A DNA stretch of 64,000 nt from Spirodela intermedia (Eukaryota > Streptophyta > Magnoliopsida > Alismatales > Araceae): contig LR746264.1 of the NCBI GenBank assembly GCA_902729315.2, forward strand, positions 9,951,878-10,015,877, read 5' to 3'. The notes under the pieces were generated by a model that worked only from the letters and a program-made list of their open reading frames with translations, ran no database searches and had not been told where the DNA came from. How positions within the stretch are numbered: the first letter of the stretch is position 1; every line of letters begins with the position of its first letter. The position numbers and the translations under genes are program-made. Below, piece after piece: positions 46,416 through 58,716 of the stretch.

Positions 46416-46907
46416 TTAATCGTAACTGGGTTTTGGAAAAAATTCCTCATTTACTTGATATTTTCGTTTTAAAATAAGTGGGAGAAGATGGGATCCATCG
46501 AGTCCATTATTTAGGGTTGGTTCAATGCTTTCCGTTTGAAGCTCTGATGTCGATCGATGATTCCTCCAATCTCTGCCTGATTCATCCTCCGCACTCTTCT
46601 CCAATCCTTCGCGGACGATAGCTATTGATTCATCCGTCAAATGAAGTGCATAATATGAACGCATGTGCGTGTAGGAAAAAAAATAGGAACACATCATGAA
46701 TACAAAGATGGAGGCAACCACTTCTGCGGCATCTTGTAGGATTTGATGTGATTTTGTGCCTCCTACGAGTGAGTTCACTGAGATACGATCACGACACCGG
46801 GATTTTAATATTCTGGACATTATCAATGTATCCGGAGAATGGACGCAGAAAGCGCAAGAGAGGAGAGAGCAACCTAATAAAACTACAGAGATCTCACTAA
46901 ATCCCAT
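46416..46907 (-). CDS. Hypothetical ORF with two hydrophobic segments
   Basis: A 163-codon frame from ATG at 46907. It contains two hydrophobic stretches (ISVVLLGCSLLSCAFCV and VVASIFVFMMCSYFFSY) and a charged C-terminal half. I recognise no family, and neither promoter nor splice context supports it. The frame continues upstream without a better start. It may be a chance open frame; expression data would decide. Confidence 0.2.
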   Translation of the reverse strand: MGFSEISVVLLGCSLLSCAFCVHSPDTLIMSRILKSRCRDRISVNSLVGGTKSHQILQDAAEVVASIFVFMMCSYFFSYTHMRSYYALHLTDESIAIVREGLEKSAEDESGRDWRNHRSTSELQTESIEPTLNNGLDGSHLLPLILKRKYQVNEEFFPKPSYD

Positions 46908-47001
46908 GCAATACTGAAGAAACCAGTCAGAATAGAACAAGAAGAGCCAGAGGAGGCAGGGACTGGAACGCGTACCGAAACGGGGGAGATGGGGAGAGAG
47001 C

Positions 47002-47032
<31 letters not shown>

Positions 47033-48177
47033 GATGGAAGCTCTATCTCGGTACCCCATTTTTTTATCCGACCACGACGGAAGGAATCAGTGTTATCAGC
47101 TGCTTTCGCGAGGACCAAGATAGTCTTCCCTCTCATGGCGGGAATAAAGCGACCCCATGAAGGAAAGAAAAGCGGTGACGAAAACCTCGAAGAGCTTTGC
47201 AGGTGGGACGATGTCCGCAGAGACGGGTATCTGTAGGGGGACGAAGTTGTTCAGAGTCGGCAAAATCTGCAAAGAGTAAAGCGAAAGAGAGAACGAAGGT
47301 ATTTACACCCGCGGAGGGGGGTTCGTGTAATCGATTTGCGATCTACCTTCGGTTAAGTTATTTCTTTCACTACTCCGTCGTATGGCTCTCCTATAGTGGG
47401 GAGTTGTGTTGTGTTGCATGCGGCTGTGTTGAAGAGGAGCGAGCGAGCGAGAGAGAGAGAGAGAGGCTCGCAGATGGGGAGCAGCAAAGGTAAGGCAGCT
47501 TTATCTTTTTGTTGCCCTGGAGGGGGGGCGGGGGTAGCGGAGGGGGTGGGGTCCTTTCGCTGGCTACCCCCCTCCGCGCCCCCCCCCTCACCTTTCTCCC
47601 TCGCTGAAACAGAAACAGAAAAGGGGAAAAGAAAGCGGCAGAGATTCCCATGCCTCCCCTCCTCGCCCAAACACGTTCCGTCACATGAGCCCACAGTCGG
47701 CTTACTCTCTCCATCGCTGGCAGCTTACAGGGTCTTCCAGATCTCTGGATTCCCCCATCTCAGTAGACCATAAAAGTAAACCGAATTTACCCTCTTAACG
47801 CACATATGAATGAGACATCGGTTCCAGACAAAGCAAATGAGATAAATTTAGATTTGTGCGTTCAGCCGATCATGAAAGGAGAGAAGCATGGGGGAGAGTC
47901 TCCAAATGGAGAGAACTAGCTTAACTTGGATGGGGACGTCTCCTCCACCTCTTCGATAGGTTCACTCCTGGCAGACGGATGGACCTCCCGTTCTCCCGAG
48001 GCGCACACGCAGGATTTTTAAAATAATATGGAATCTTTTGGGCTATGGTTTGTTCTATAAAGTTTACGTTCGATGTTCGCTATCGCATGAAGCCATTATT
48101 GATCATGATACGAGACAGCTATCGGGCGCCGTTCCCACCTGATGAGGTCTGATAAAACCCGGGTCTTGCCCTCCGAA

Positions 48178-48489
48178 GTCAAGAACGAACGCATGCAGTC
48201 GGAGAGAGAGAGAGAGAGAGGTTTTGCTTTCCTTTGGTCAAACCTATAGACTAGACTGTTCGGCGTTGACACGAACGGTCTCATGGCTACGGGAGAACCT
48301 AGTCCAAGTCGTTGTCTCATGACCAATTATTTCCGACTGCGGTGTTCTGGGCTAGACGGCGAGTTTGGTGCTCCATTTAGACCCCAACCCATCTTCGCCA
48401 CAACCAGAACATATGGTTTGACCAAAGGAAAGCGAAACCTCTCTCTCTCTCTCTCTCTCTCTCCGACTAAATGCGTTCGTGGTTTGAAG
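48178..48489. repeat. Inverted repeat with about 75-bp arms
   Basis: The arms 48178-48247 and 48413-48489 are near-perfect reverse complements, including ACGAACGCAT...AGTCGGAG(AG)n on one side and the matching (CT)nCCGACT...ATGCGTTCGT on the other, and GCTTTCCTTTGGTCAAACC versus its complement. The spacer is about 165 bp. It could be a MITE-like element or an inverted duplication. Confidence 0.8.
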
Positions 48490-49064
48490 AATCTAATGCT
48501 TATCCATAAATACTAACCTATGTCAATTGAAGAGACTATGGCCGCAGAGCCCGAAAGACGGAATGACAAGAGCGTGGCCAATGAGCGCACCAGTGGCAGA
48601 GAGTCAAAGGCATCTATGTGACTGGAGGGCTCATAGACATCACTCATCACATTGAAGAGTAGGTGAGTTATCAGTCTGGGCATTCGACCGATGGCGACGG
48701 TCGTGTTTTCCTGCGCTAAAACATGAGGACGCCACACTGGACCATGGATCTTGTACGTTACAATGAGGGAGATCTGCCTTGCTGCAGCTGCAGCGGTGGC
48801 GGTGGCGGTGGCGGCGGCGGCGGCGGCAGCTCTGATCCTCCTCTTGCTGGGCAGTGGCTGCGGTAGAACCGAGCCCCATCTCTCTGCAAACTGTGTGGGA
48901 CGTCCCCAACAACACAAGGCCAAGAACAACAACCCATAAAAGGGAACAAAAAAAGAGGGATGACTTACAAATCAGCAATGCAGGTGATCTTCCACCTGCA
49001 TAGATTCCAATTGGACACCTCTCTGACCTTGAAGAACATGTTGGGCTCGAAACAGTCTCTGTTG

Positions 49065-52000
49065 TCAGTCGGAAGCATTGTTTGAAGGAGCTGGGAGCTT
49101 GGACTCCACTGGCTGAGATGGGCCTTCGTCCTGGAACGGGCTCTCAACCAGGCACTGGCCCCCAGCTAGAAATGGATCCCCGGCCTGAGATGAGCCCTCG
49201 GCCTTGGATGGGCCCTCGGCCTTGGATGGGACCTCAGCCTTAGACGAGCTCTCGACCTGGACCTGAGGGTGAGCTACAGACTCAGCTAGAGCCTGAGCCA
49301 CCTTCTCCTGCTGTTCGATAAATTTATTCATCCGATCAAGCAGCTGCAACGCCTTCCTCTTTCCTCTCTCTGTGCCATTTTTTGATAGCTCCTGCAATGG
49401 ACCCATTATGCCATGCTCCTGTGCCTCGAGCAGGTGTTGCTGCTGCTGGTCTCCTGAGCAGAGATGGACGAGCACGGCAGCAGCATTCTCTCTGTTTCTC
49501 GGAGAGCCACTCCCAATCACTTCCACAAGCACGGGAATGGCCTCCGCAGCTCCAATAGCCGCCCTGCCCTCTGGGTGGCTACCCAGGATAGCCATTATAG
49601 CCAAGGCTTCGTCTACCATGCCCACAGCTGGCTCGGTCACGAGTGCCATCAGCGTCGGCACTACTCCTGCCCTTACTGCCTTCCCCTTGTTCCCCTGATA
49701 TATGCACAGGTTAAAGAGCGCTGTTGCAGCATCTTTCTTTCCTCTCTGGCTTCCTTCCCCCAGCAGGGCAACAAGCGCTGGAATCGCCCCTGATATGCCG
49801 ATGGTCACCTTATTCTCATCCACCACAGAGAGACTGAAAAGCGCTGCTGCTGCATTTTCCCTCGCCTCCATGCTTCCTTTCTTCAGCACGTGAACTATTC
49901 CAGCCACGGCTCCAGTGGAGGTGATTATCGTCTTCTTGTTTTCCTCGCATATGGACAGATTGAGCAGGGCAGTGACAGCATGCTCTTGGGTGCGAGGATC
50001 TCCAGAGGGCAGCAACCTAACGAGACGGGGAATGGCGCCAGCCTCAGCAATACACACGCGATTGTCGGCATTACGCTTGGCAAGGAGCCGGAGCTCGCCA
50101 GCTGCCGCTCGCTGGTCCTCAGGGTTGTGTGATGTCAGCTTATGAAGCAGGGCATCGATCTCTGGACGGGCAGGTTCTCTGGGCTGAGAGTTGACCGGGC
50201 GCTTGGGCGGATCAATGCCATTGGCCTCGCACCACTGAGCTATCAGGCTGCGGAGCACAAAATTTGGAGTGAGGGATGTGCTGGAGAGCAGCTGCTGTGT
50301 CTTGGGGCATGTGTTGTGGCCCCCTTCAAGCCATTTCTCTATGAAAGTCCGCTCATAAGTCTGCAGATTAGTAGACAGGAACAGTCTCAAAGCCAGGAAA
50401 AAAGGAATCAGTAACTGATATGGAGGAAAGAAATCGAAGAAAGAGTCTGGACCTGTCCCGTTGCCACAATGACGGGATCCTTCATCAGCTCCAATGAAAT
50501 CGGGCAACGAAAATCGTCCGGTATGATGGGAGCCTTGAGCTTGCCATCAGAACCAACGCCTTTGAGAGTCAAAGGGGTGCCCATCTTTGGATCCTGAGTC
50601 TGAACATAATCCTTAATCTTCTTCAATAGCATTGATATTTTCTCGATCCGCTCCCCAGGATCTCCACTGCTGGCAACAACCATCTCATGCAAAGCTAGTG
50701 ATTCCTGCTTGAGGTCGGAAATGGTCATGAGCTGCAACTTTTCTGCTAGTCTCCTAAGGATATCTGTGTCAATCTCAGCATCATTGTTGTAAGCAGATAA
50801 AAGGTCGTTGTAGAGATCACCATCCGGGGAATCAACTTGCTCTTTAGCTCTTTTAAACTGGGAATGCACAAGTTCAATCTGAACAAGATAGAGATTCAAA
50901 ACAATATCATTGCATGAACTTTAGAGTTGGCATCGACACGAATTAAGACTGAGCCATACCTCCCAATGTAAATCAATGCCTTTGAAATAAGCAAAAAAAT
51001 AGAAGCCTCATTAGATGGTCATACCTGTTCTCTGACTTCATCAGATATTCCAAGCTTGTCAAAGGGAATCTCCCCCAGAGCTTGCTCTAATTGGCCAGTC
51101 ACTTCTTGGAATCTTTTCATGATTGTATCCCTCTCCAGGACCTCCAAGAGATCAAATTGTCCAAGATAAGAAAAAAAAGAAAATAATGATCGGATTCTTT
51201 AAGGCTACTGAAATCAGTACAGTGAATATCCAAAATACTCGAGGTCCTCTATGATAACTTAACATAATTTTGTTTACATCAAACACTCAAAACCTTATCT
51301 GGTCGAAGAAATCGTGCAAACTATGCAGCAAACAAAGCATCATTACGGAAAAAATGTTCGAAAATAGGAAATGAGCAACCAGACAAAACACTTCTTCATT
51401 ACAATATCAAAAGAGACTCCAATCCCTCCACGTAACAGTGATAATTGCATAAAGGTGCCTTTGGTACACGATTACCATGAATGATGAGCATGCCTCTACT
51501 CCCATAGATACAAAACAGTTCATTTCAACCTACATCTTAATCAAGATGTTCACGTTTATAGAAAATAAATCTGTCTGGCTCCCCCCCAATTCCTCCCTCT
51601 CTTTGAATTGATACTATCGGCAGTTGTTGATCTGGAGGACAAAAATACCCCTGGAATTGGTGTCATTACTGATACTTTTGGAATGAAAAAGGGCATTCAA
51701 AAAGTTCCAATTCATTTAATCGAATGATATGACCAAATAACTAGATGAAAATTACCTAATAAAAACGTAGTTCTTGTAATTGGAATATATCTTGTTAAAC
51801 CACCCATAAGAACCATATTCTGACTTTTATCGGGTGAATATCCAACAAGAGGTTCCATTGAATGAATAATGGATCCAGATCCCAATTGGAATATTAACCA
51901 AAAGACCCTTTAACTATTTAAGTTTTTAATAGGACGAATCACACTTTTACCACTAAACTATACCCGCTACAATTTTATTATTGTATATTAATTAGTTATT

Positions 52001-53610
52001 TGTCGACTAAAGCAGTGAGATATAATCAAGATAGTATCATAATGATGCAAATGTGAACCTTGATACGTATTCCGTTTTGACAGGGACTTGAGATATTTTT
52101 TTTTTGCCTCAGCTAGTCAAAAAAATGAAATTGGCTGATATCATTACGACACTAGGTAGTATAGATATTATTATGGGAGAAGTTGATCGTTGAAATGATA
52201 AGAGGTGGCAAAAAAATATCAAGGAAATGAAGACAAATCTTCTTCTTGAATGAAGCATGAGGGGATAAGGTTGCTGCTAGACTAAGGTTTACCATTCTAC
52301 GCAGAGGGTTGGAATGATATTGCCAGAAGTAGCAACAACATCCACAATAGGAATTCTAATTTCTTAAAGGCCAGTGGCGATTCTTCATTAACAATGGAAT
52401 AACAATCGTCATCTACACTATTTCTTTCGTCCGAGTGCTATGCTGATACATATCATCAAATCTTCATCACCCAGGAGATTCCGTGATGATGAATAGCCAG
52501 GAAATGAATAGAAGCTTTCTTCCCACACAGTTTCTGCTACTCAAGAAGCGATTCCGGAGGTGATCCTTAATGACGTAAGAAACTCCTGTGATGCACGGAA
52601 GAGAAATAAAGTCTGATTTCTGAAAGAGAACAGTGTTCAGGCTCTCAAACCGTAATTCAGGTAGTCAAAAACCAGGCATGTGGGTGGTGCAATTTTTGAT
52701 AGCCTGAAAGAATGAGATTCAGAGAAGGCATTCCTTGGTTTCACGTCCCCATAACTATTACCCAAAAAAATACGACCGAGCAGAAAACCGTTTTTCAGAT
52801 ATTATTCCTGTGAATATAACCAACCAGAGAAGCAAGCCAGCAAAAACACAGAGAAGAACGACGACTTCAAAATTCTGATTCGTCCTATTAAGGCGGTATA
52901 ATCAGCGGTTAGGCAGATCGTAGAAGGAGAACAAAAACCTATTATACACTCCGGATCGTGCCGGAAAAAATCCTGCGAAGACGATGGATCACTAGTTTGC
53001 CGGCCGAATCCAGTGATCTAGAAGCAAAAGAGGTTTTCATGCATTTTACACCCAAGGAATTCAGTCCCAAGAGGAACACGAAATAAACAGCCGAGCGAAT
53101 GCTGGAGTTCCTTGAATTTCAAAGCACAGGACGGATAAAATAAAATAAAAAAAATTACATTTCACCAAATATTTTTGCATTTAAGAATCTTATCAGAGGG
53201 GCAGGAAACGAGGGTGCTTCGCGCATTCCACATCCAAAACGAAGTAATGCATGGGCCGATGAATGGATCGTTAGAAATAATTTCCAGGAATGGCATGTCT
53301 TATCTCCACTAGAGGAGGCCGTAGCCTATACCGATCGTACCAGGCAGATCTTGCTTCCCTCGCTTCCGAATCTGAGAAGATTCCTGGCCGATTGCAGCGC
53401 CTCCCCGAGGGGGCGGAGGGTCTCCATAGTCTCCGCGTCGATCGCATTTGTGCTCTCCCTGATCTCCTCGAACATCGGCGTCAGCAGCTTGAGCCGCCGG
53501 GAGAGATTACAAAACTGCTTCTTGTAGGCATTCCGGTAGTCGGCGATGGAAGAAATCTCCTCGACCACCTCGTTCATCGTCCGCAGCAGCCCCTTCACCT
53601 CGTCCTCCAT
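49065..53610 (-). CDS. U-box/ARM-repeat E3 ubiquitin ligase (PUB13/PUB14/SPL11 type), 4 exons
   Basis: A 702-aa plant U-box protein. Exons on the minus strand are 53610-53341, 51141-51025, 50878-50453 and 50360-49065, all in phase 0. Residues 1-250 form the UND helical region ([20 protein letters not shown] ... [20 protein letters not shown]). The U-box spans about residues 252-325 ([20 protein letters not shown] | [20 protein letters not shown]) and is split by the intron at a family-conserved place. About six ARM repeats follow (about 375-630; e.g. [40 protein letters not shown]). Proteins of this type transfer ubiquitin from an E2 to targets bound by the ARM repeats and often dampen immunity or control cell death and flowering. 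The C-terminal about 65 residues form an unusual Ser/Pro/Glu/Gln tail with short repeats ([17 protein letters not shown]), making the protein longer than Arabidopsis PUB14 (632 aa). Intron 1 is 2.2 kb. Confidence 0.94.
51754..51884 (-). other. Plastid-derived insertion (ndhF fragment) in intron 1 of the U-box gene
   Basis: On the minus strand about 130 bp translate without interruption as [40 protein letters not shown] and LLG, which I recognise as an internal piece of plastid NdhF (NADH dehydrogenase-like subunit 5). It is a short NUPT (nuclear plastid DNA). Flanking intron sequence does not continue the ndhF frame. Confidence 0.8.
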
Positions 53611-53705
53611 CCCCCTGCCGTCAGGTGTGTTGGCGAGGGAGGTCTTCGGAAATAGAAGATGACGTATCTGATATTGATAAAATGGGATTTTCAAAATCTC
53701 AACTA

Positions 53706-53778
53706 GGGGATGTAGCTCAAATGGTAGAGCGCTCGCTTTGCATGCGAGAGGCACGGGGTTCGATCCCCCGCATCTCCA
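53706..53778 (+). tRNA. trnA-TGC: tRNA-Ala (anticodon TGC)
   Basis: A 73-nt cloverleaf with acceptor arms GGGGATG / CATCTCC (one G-T pair) and discriminator A, D-loop AGCTCAAATGGTAGAGC, anticodon stem CTCGC/GCGAG with loop TTTGCAT (anticodon TGC), and T-arm CGGGG-TTCGATC-CCCCG. No intron and no encoded CCA. The T-run at 53793-53799 serves as a Pol III terminator. It is a nuclear-type tRNA lying 95 bp from the divergent U-box start codon. Confidence 0.96.
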
Positions 53779-56700
53779 AAAAAAATCCCAGTTTCTTTTT
53801 TCTGCTCTTTCTCTAATTTTCCTCTAATGTAGGGGTCCTCTAATGATAAATAAGTCGCAAGTAACGCCCGTACCCGCGGGCCCCACTCGGACCTACTGTT
53901 CTGACCTTCCACTCGAACCAAGGAGCGGCCCGTGTGTGCGCCGGCACATAGGACCGCCGTTTGGGTCAATCTAGTCACGACGAATGGCGTGGACCCCGAG
54001 CTGCCGACGTCAACCCCCGTCTTTCCCTCTCTCTCTCTCTGAGACACGTAGGGGCTGCTTTGAACGATTCACCAGCGAGATGATGACGTCAACGGCCGAC
54101 GACTCGATCAAGTGGGAGACGCCGGAGGAAATACCTCGATTATGAGTGTTTTTCAGCCGTCCGATCAAAAGCGATACCCTAATAATTGCTCATAGAGAAG
54201 TCATTAGTAGCATAGATGACTGGCTCCGATTCAGACGCGTACCATCAATGCTCTCTTTCTCAGCCACTAGATTGTGTGGGCCCACCAAGTGGAGCCTTTG
54301 AGCCTTGGTCCAATATCGGCCTATTGGGACAATAAGCAGTCCATGTCATAATGTCGAGCCTAGTTACAATTCATTATTTTGATTATTCTTATTTTATATT
54401 TCACTTTTAAAGAATAATAAAAAGAATATTTATGACTTTTTAAACTCAATAAAATAAAATAAATGAAGATTAATATAAAAGATAAATTCAAAAGAGATAA
54501 GACGAGATTCGCCCCCCTCCTACTAAATATTTAATTGCTTCACCTTTCCTTCGCTATTCCAGAGCCATACACGAAACTTACATCGGATAAGGTTCCTCAA
54601 CGGGCGTAAATAAAGTCAAGGACCAGTTTTCATCATATTAAATCCTCCTTGAGCTGAGATGATTAGATTTAATTGACCGTTCAATGAGTATTAAAGGTAC
54701 GAATTCCCACAAAAGAAGATAAATAAAAAAATGTGTTAAAAATTAAGTATGGTGTATCTAAAATAGCAAGAGAAAAATATAGAGATTACACGATCATACA
54801 CAAAACGAAAAAAGCATGAAGAAGTTAGGCACTATAATTTATGTAGTTTCGAGATATTCCCCTACATAAAGAGCTAAAGAGATTTCTTTGAGTGGAAGAA
54901 GAAATGAAAATAGAACCTTACAAGACGACTAGACCTCTTCCCTCAACATGATGCTAAAAAGGTTTGTGCTTAAGATAAACCATTTTCATTCTGAAGAGAG
55001 AGGGGGAACTGCCTCCTCTTCTGTCTTTTTGGTTGCTGCTTAAAAATGAGGAATGACTCAATTGAGTTGACAAGTCTATAAAAACATTCAATGATTTTGA
55101 CTCAATCATACTAGTTACTAAAAAATACAAACGAAATAGCTCCTTCTAAACATGACTACCCTCTCAGTTTGGGGGATTCACATCTCATCATGATTATTAA
55201 GCAGGTTTAGTTAGTGGTAAAAACTTGGTCATCATATCATCAATATTATATATAGTAGTAACTTTCATAACATTAAGGTTTTATGTTGTTGGTGAAATCT
55301 AATATTAAGGTTTTATCCTAAAATAATAAACTATATATATTTTTAAGAAAAAAATTATTTTGACTATCACAATGCAGATGTACTTTGAATAACATTAAGT
55401 TTGTTTACCACGTATTTCAATAATAATAACATTTGAACAATGTACTCAACCTCTAACTTATAACACCTTCACCTAGAGAAAAGATACATGTAGTTATAGA
55501 TACTTTTTTTGTCAAAGTCAGTTGCATAGTCTAAGCCAACTTAGTTAATAAGAAAATTTAAATTTCTCTTCTTAAATAGTAAATTAACAGATGATGTACC
55601 CTTCAATAACACAAAATCTACTTTATTACATTCTAACATATTTCCTCTATCACACATGTGTAGGTGATATAATTAATTTTTAAATATCACTTATTCGTAA
55701 GATATATTGGCATATATAGTATTTATATATTTAAAATAAATAAATAGCAATATCTACTTTGTTAGTATTATATATTACATCATCAAGTAAAAATAATTAA
55801 AATTTATTAATTAATTTTAAATATAATTCATCCCAATATTCAACACAATTTTTATACATCAAACTTTTCATAAATAACTTGAAGTAATAGTACAAAGATT
55901 TTCATCACTCTCTTCTACCATAAACCAAGAATAGAGTGGGAGAACCAAATGAGACTCTAGTGGCCCTCTCTCTCTCTCTCTTTCTCTCTTTGGGTGTTCC
56001 CAAAGAAAGGGAACTACTCAACTAGTTTGCCAGTCAATGCAAAAGCAAGGGTTCTAGCTAGAATATTTGATCTCATTAATTAGGTCAGTGTATGTTCTTT
56101 TGACATAAACTTGTGGTTCAATCCCAGAAAACCCAGTTTAGTTCCCTCCCAACTTCTCAAACTCATTGACCCTATCCCCCACTGCGTCTGATTTTTCACA
56201 AAGTTTGCTCGAGGAAAGTAGCAAGGAATAGCTTTAGGTCTAGACTAATGAATACTTGTTTTTATTGCGAAGAAATAATGTGAACGAATTTTAAATATAA
56301 AATTTATTCCATCATTCAGCTCAAGAGAAAATTAATAATGAAAAAAATATATCATTCAAATATGTGTAAGTAGAGAGATGTTAATAATCAAAATGTGATT
56401 ATTTTAATACATTCACTCATATGCAAGTCTAAACATTAGATTTCAGATTTGTACAATTCAAAGATAAAAGCCTATGTAATTGTTAATTAGCTTTAGTTGG
56501 GAGTGAGTTTCATGGATACACCAAGACTGTACAACAACACGCAAGTCACTCACCCATTGCTCGTATTGGGAATCCCGAATTTAATCTCTATCTTGGGTTG
56601 ATCTCTTATGTGGCAATTGTCGGCATAGCAAAAGTTGAGGGTTATGGAAGATTTTGAGCTTTGAATCCACAAGACACTCAAAACTCTTACAAAGAGAACA

Positions 56701-57013
56701 AGAATCCATAATAACCAAGATGATTTTAGGGTTACAATATAGTGGCCTTTAAATAGTGTAAAAATCAGTTAGCATGCCCTAGAAATAAATTCAAAATGCC
56801 TTTAAAATAAGACAATTACTGAAAACTAATACTCTTACATGTTATTCATGCCTTTTTTGGGCCTAATCTTATTTTGGGCCTTTTGGGCCTACTCTTATCC
56901 AGAATGGCTTGCCCATCAGTTTTGAGCGTCTCTTGATGTTATTCTACTTTAGTTATTCTTATTGTGGGCCTTCAAACATGCCGTCTTTTTTCTTAGTTAT
57001 GTCCTACGTCACT
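53779..57013. other. AT-rich gene desert
   Basis: A first GC-richer part (to about 54350) is the tRNA and U-box upstream flank, with a CT run at 54028-54041. 54360-56950 is very AT-rich and without gene-like frames. Pieces such as 55250-55900 have the texture of decayed retroelement DNA, but I could not identify a domain. 56540-56960 resembles an LTR or promoter remnant rich in GGGCCT/GGGCC. Confidence 0.4.
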
Positions 57014-58013
57014 TGTCCTCTCTCCCTACAACCGTACTCCTCCCTCTTCTCTCTCAAATGGGGGCACATAGAAGGCCAGTTGAACTAAGGTGGGTTGGTG
57101 TGGAGAGAGAGAGAGAGAGAGCGAGGTGGAGGTTGCGGGGACTTCAAATGAGCGGCTAATGGGAGGGAACCCTTCAATGTGGCGATCAACCCCGCGGGTT
57201 AAATGATTAAAAGAAGAAAATGAGGTCGGAAAGGTAGGTATATTTCCGCGTAAATATATTTTATTTGATTTTGTTTTCAACGGAAAGCGATGGCAATCCT
57301 TCCCGGAAGATGACCATGAGAAATTGGTAAGTTCGCAGCAGCTTCGTCGAAAGCCATCAGCAGCTGGTCCGGCTGACGGTCGGAAATCTTGGAGGCCAAG
57401 TTTAAGCGTGCTTCGCAAAAACCTCATTCATTGTTTCTCTTTCAACGTGGTCCCAGGTTAAAGATTGGAGAAGCGGAAGTGAACCCAGTCATTTATTGAG
57501 TCAAATAAGAACCTTTCTGTCCGCATCTTCTTGACTTCAAGCTCCTGGGGTCGTCTAAAATAGTGGTAGTAAAGGGCTCACGGCCAACAGTGAGGTAATA
57601 CGCCTAGCCGGCGTTACCTCCTCTTTGCACCTGTTCCCTTGGTTGAGTTCCTTTTCGATAACCTGGCACGCTTGATAGGGCGTTGAACAAAATCCAGTAG
57701 ATACCGTGAGTCTCGGCAAGAGAAGCACTCCTTGCTCTTCAGTCAAACTTGAGAAGAAGGGGGATCCTACCGGTGGAACGCCCTGCGCGTATGAAATCAC
57801 ATACTCCCTTAAACGCGTCTTTTCATGCCATCCCTTCATATTCCCACTGGGGAGTCCCGACAATCACCTCCGGCGACACGCTCTCCGAATCTGCCGAGCT
57901 GTTCATGAAAGGGAAAGCGAGGGAGAGAACGAGCCACGGGTTTTGACCACCGGTCAGGTTTATAAATATGCTGAATAAGACCGAGCCAGTTGGGTGTTGC
58001 ATACGGAACATAC

Positions 58014-58015
<2 letters not shown>

Positions 58016-58082
<67 letters not shown>
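58016..58082. repeat. (CT)n microsatellite, about 66 bp
   Basis: Uninterrupted CT repeat from 58016 to about 58082, with a short CTCG run after it. It is the counterpart of the CT plus poly-C tract in unit B. Confidence 0.95.
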
Positions 58083-58089
<7 letters not shown>

Positions 58090-58607
58090 GCTCGCTCGCT
58101 CGATCTCTTCCTCCCTCCTCCCTTGGATCATCCTCTGCCACAAATGGCTGTCTTGACTTTGTCCAACAGCCGCAGTATGTGTGACGTACGCTGACAACGC
58201 CGAAGATATCATCAGATTTTCAACTCTATCCCAATAACATTTAATAAACCTGTGATTTTCTTATAATATTAAGTAAATAGACATCGAAATTTCCCTCTCT
58301 CTCGGACGCCGCCAAGGCCGGAACAGTTGTCATGGTGTCGTGAAAGCTTTGATGTCCATATCCTTCAGATTTCGTGGCACCTTACAGTGGGTCCCATGTG
58401 AGCGCAGAGCGAGAGAGAGAGAGAGAGTAAGAGGGAAAGAGAGGGACTACAAGTGAGAGAAACTATTTGGGGATTCGAACGGTGGGACGTCGAGTGAGCT
58501 ACGCGGACGCAAGCAGATATCCCTTGCAAGCTTTTTCCTACCGGCTTCGGGGTGAGACACGGTCAACTTGCCATCATATCAGCAATCCCCTGTACACACC
58601 ACCAAGC

Positions 58608-58614
58608 TATATAA
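58608..58614 (+). promoter_or_regulatory. TATA box of the DC1 gene
   Basis: TATATAA about 105 bp upstream of the ATG at 58717. The matching position in the duplicate copy (near 61580) lacks any TATA sequence. Confidence 0.6.
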
Positions 58615-58716
58615 CAATGAGTCTGTATACTATGTACATGACCCTCGGCTCTCTCTCACTCCCGACCTCCCTTCCACCCTCCCTCTACCATTCTCTGGCA
58701 AACAGCACAGAAGGAA

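Larger units (their letters stand above)
45426..49064. other. Intergenic region with G-rich tract, microsatellites and an inverted repeat
   Basis: This 3.6-kb region between Dof and U-box genes contains a G-rich tract at 45641-45680, GA microsatellites (46994-47026, 47447-47465), a pair of inverted arms (48178-48247 / 48413-48489), a GGC/GGT trinucleotide run (48790-48828) and a small perfect hairpin (48978-49001, 9-bp arms ATGCAGGTG/CACCTGCAT) near the 3' end of the U-box gene. A 163-codon minus-strand frame (see 46416-46907) is the only gene candidate. Confidence 0.4.

Noticed and set aside
54700-56950. Suspected further copia remnants in the AT-rich desert
   Set aside because: Texture suggests decayed repeats, but no domain could be read in any frame, so it is not annotated as an element.
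57968-58194. Ser-Leu repeat peptides in several frames
   Set aside because: Pure translation of the CT microsatellite.
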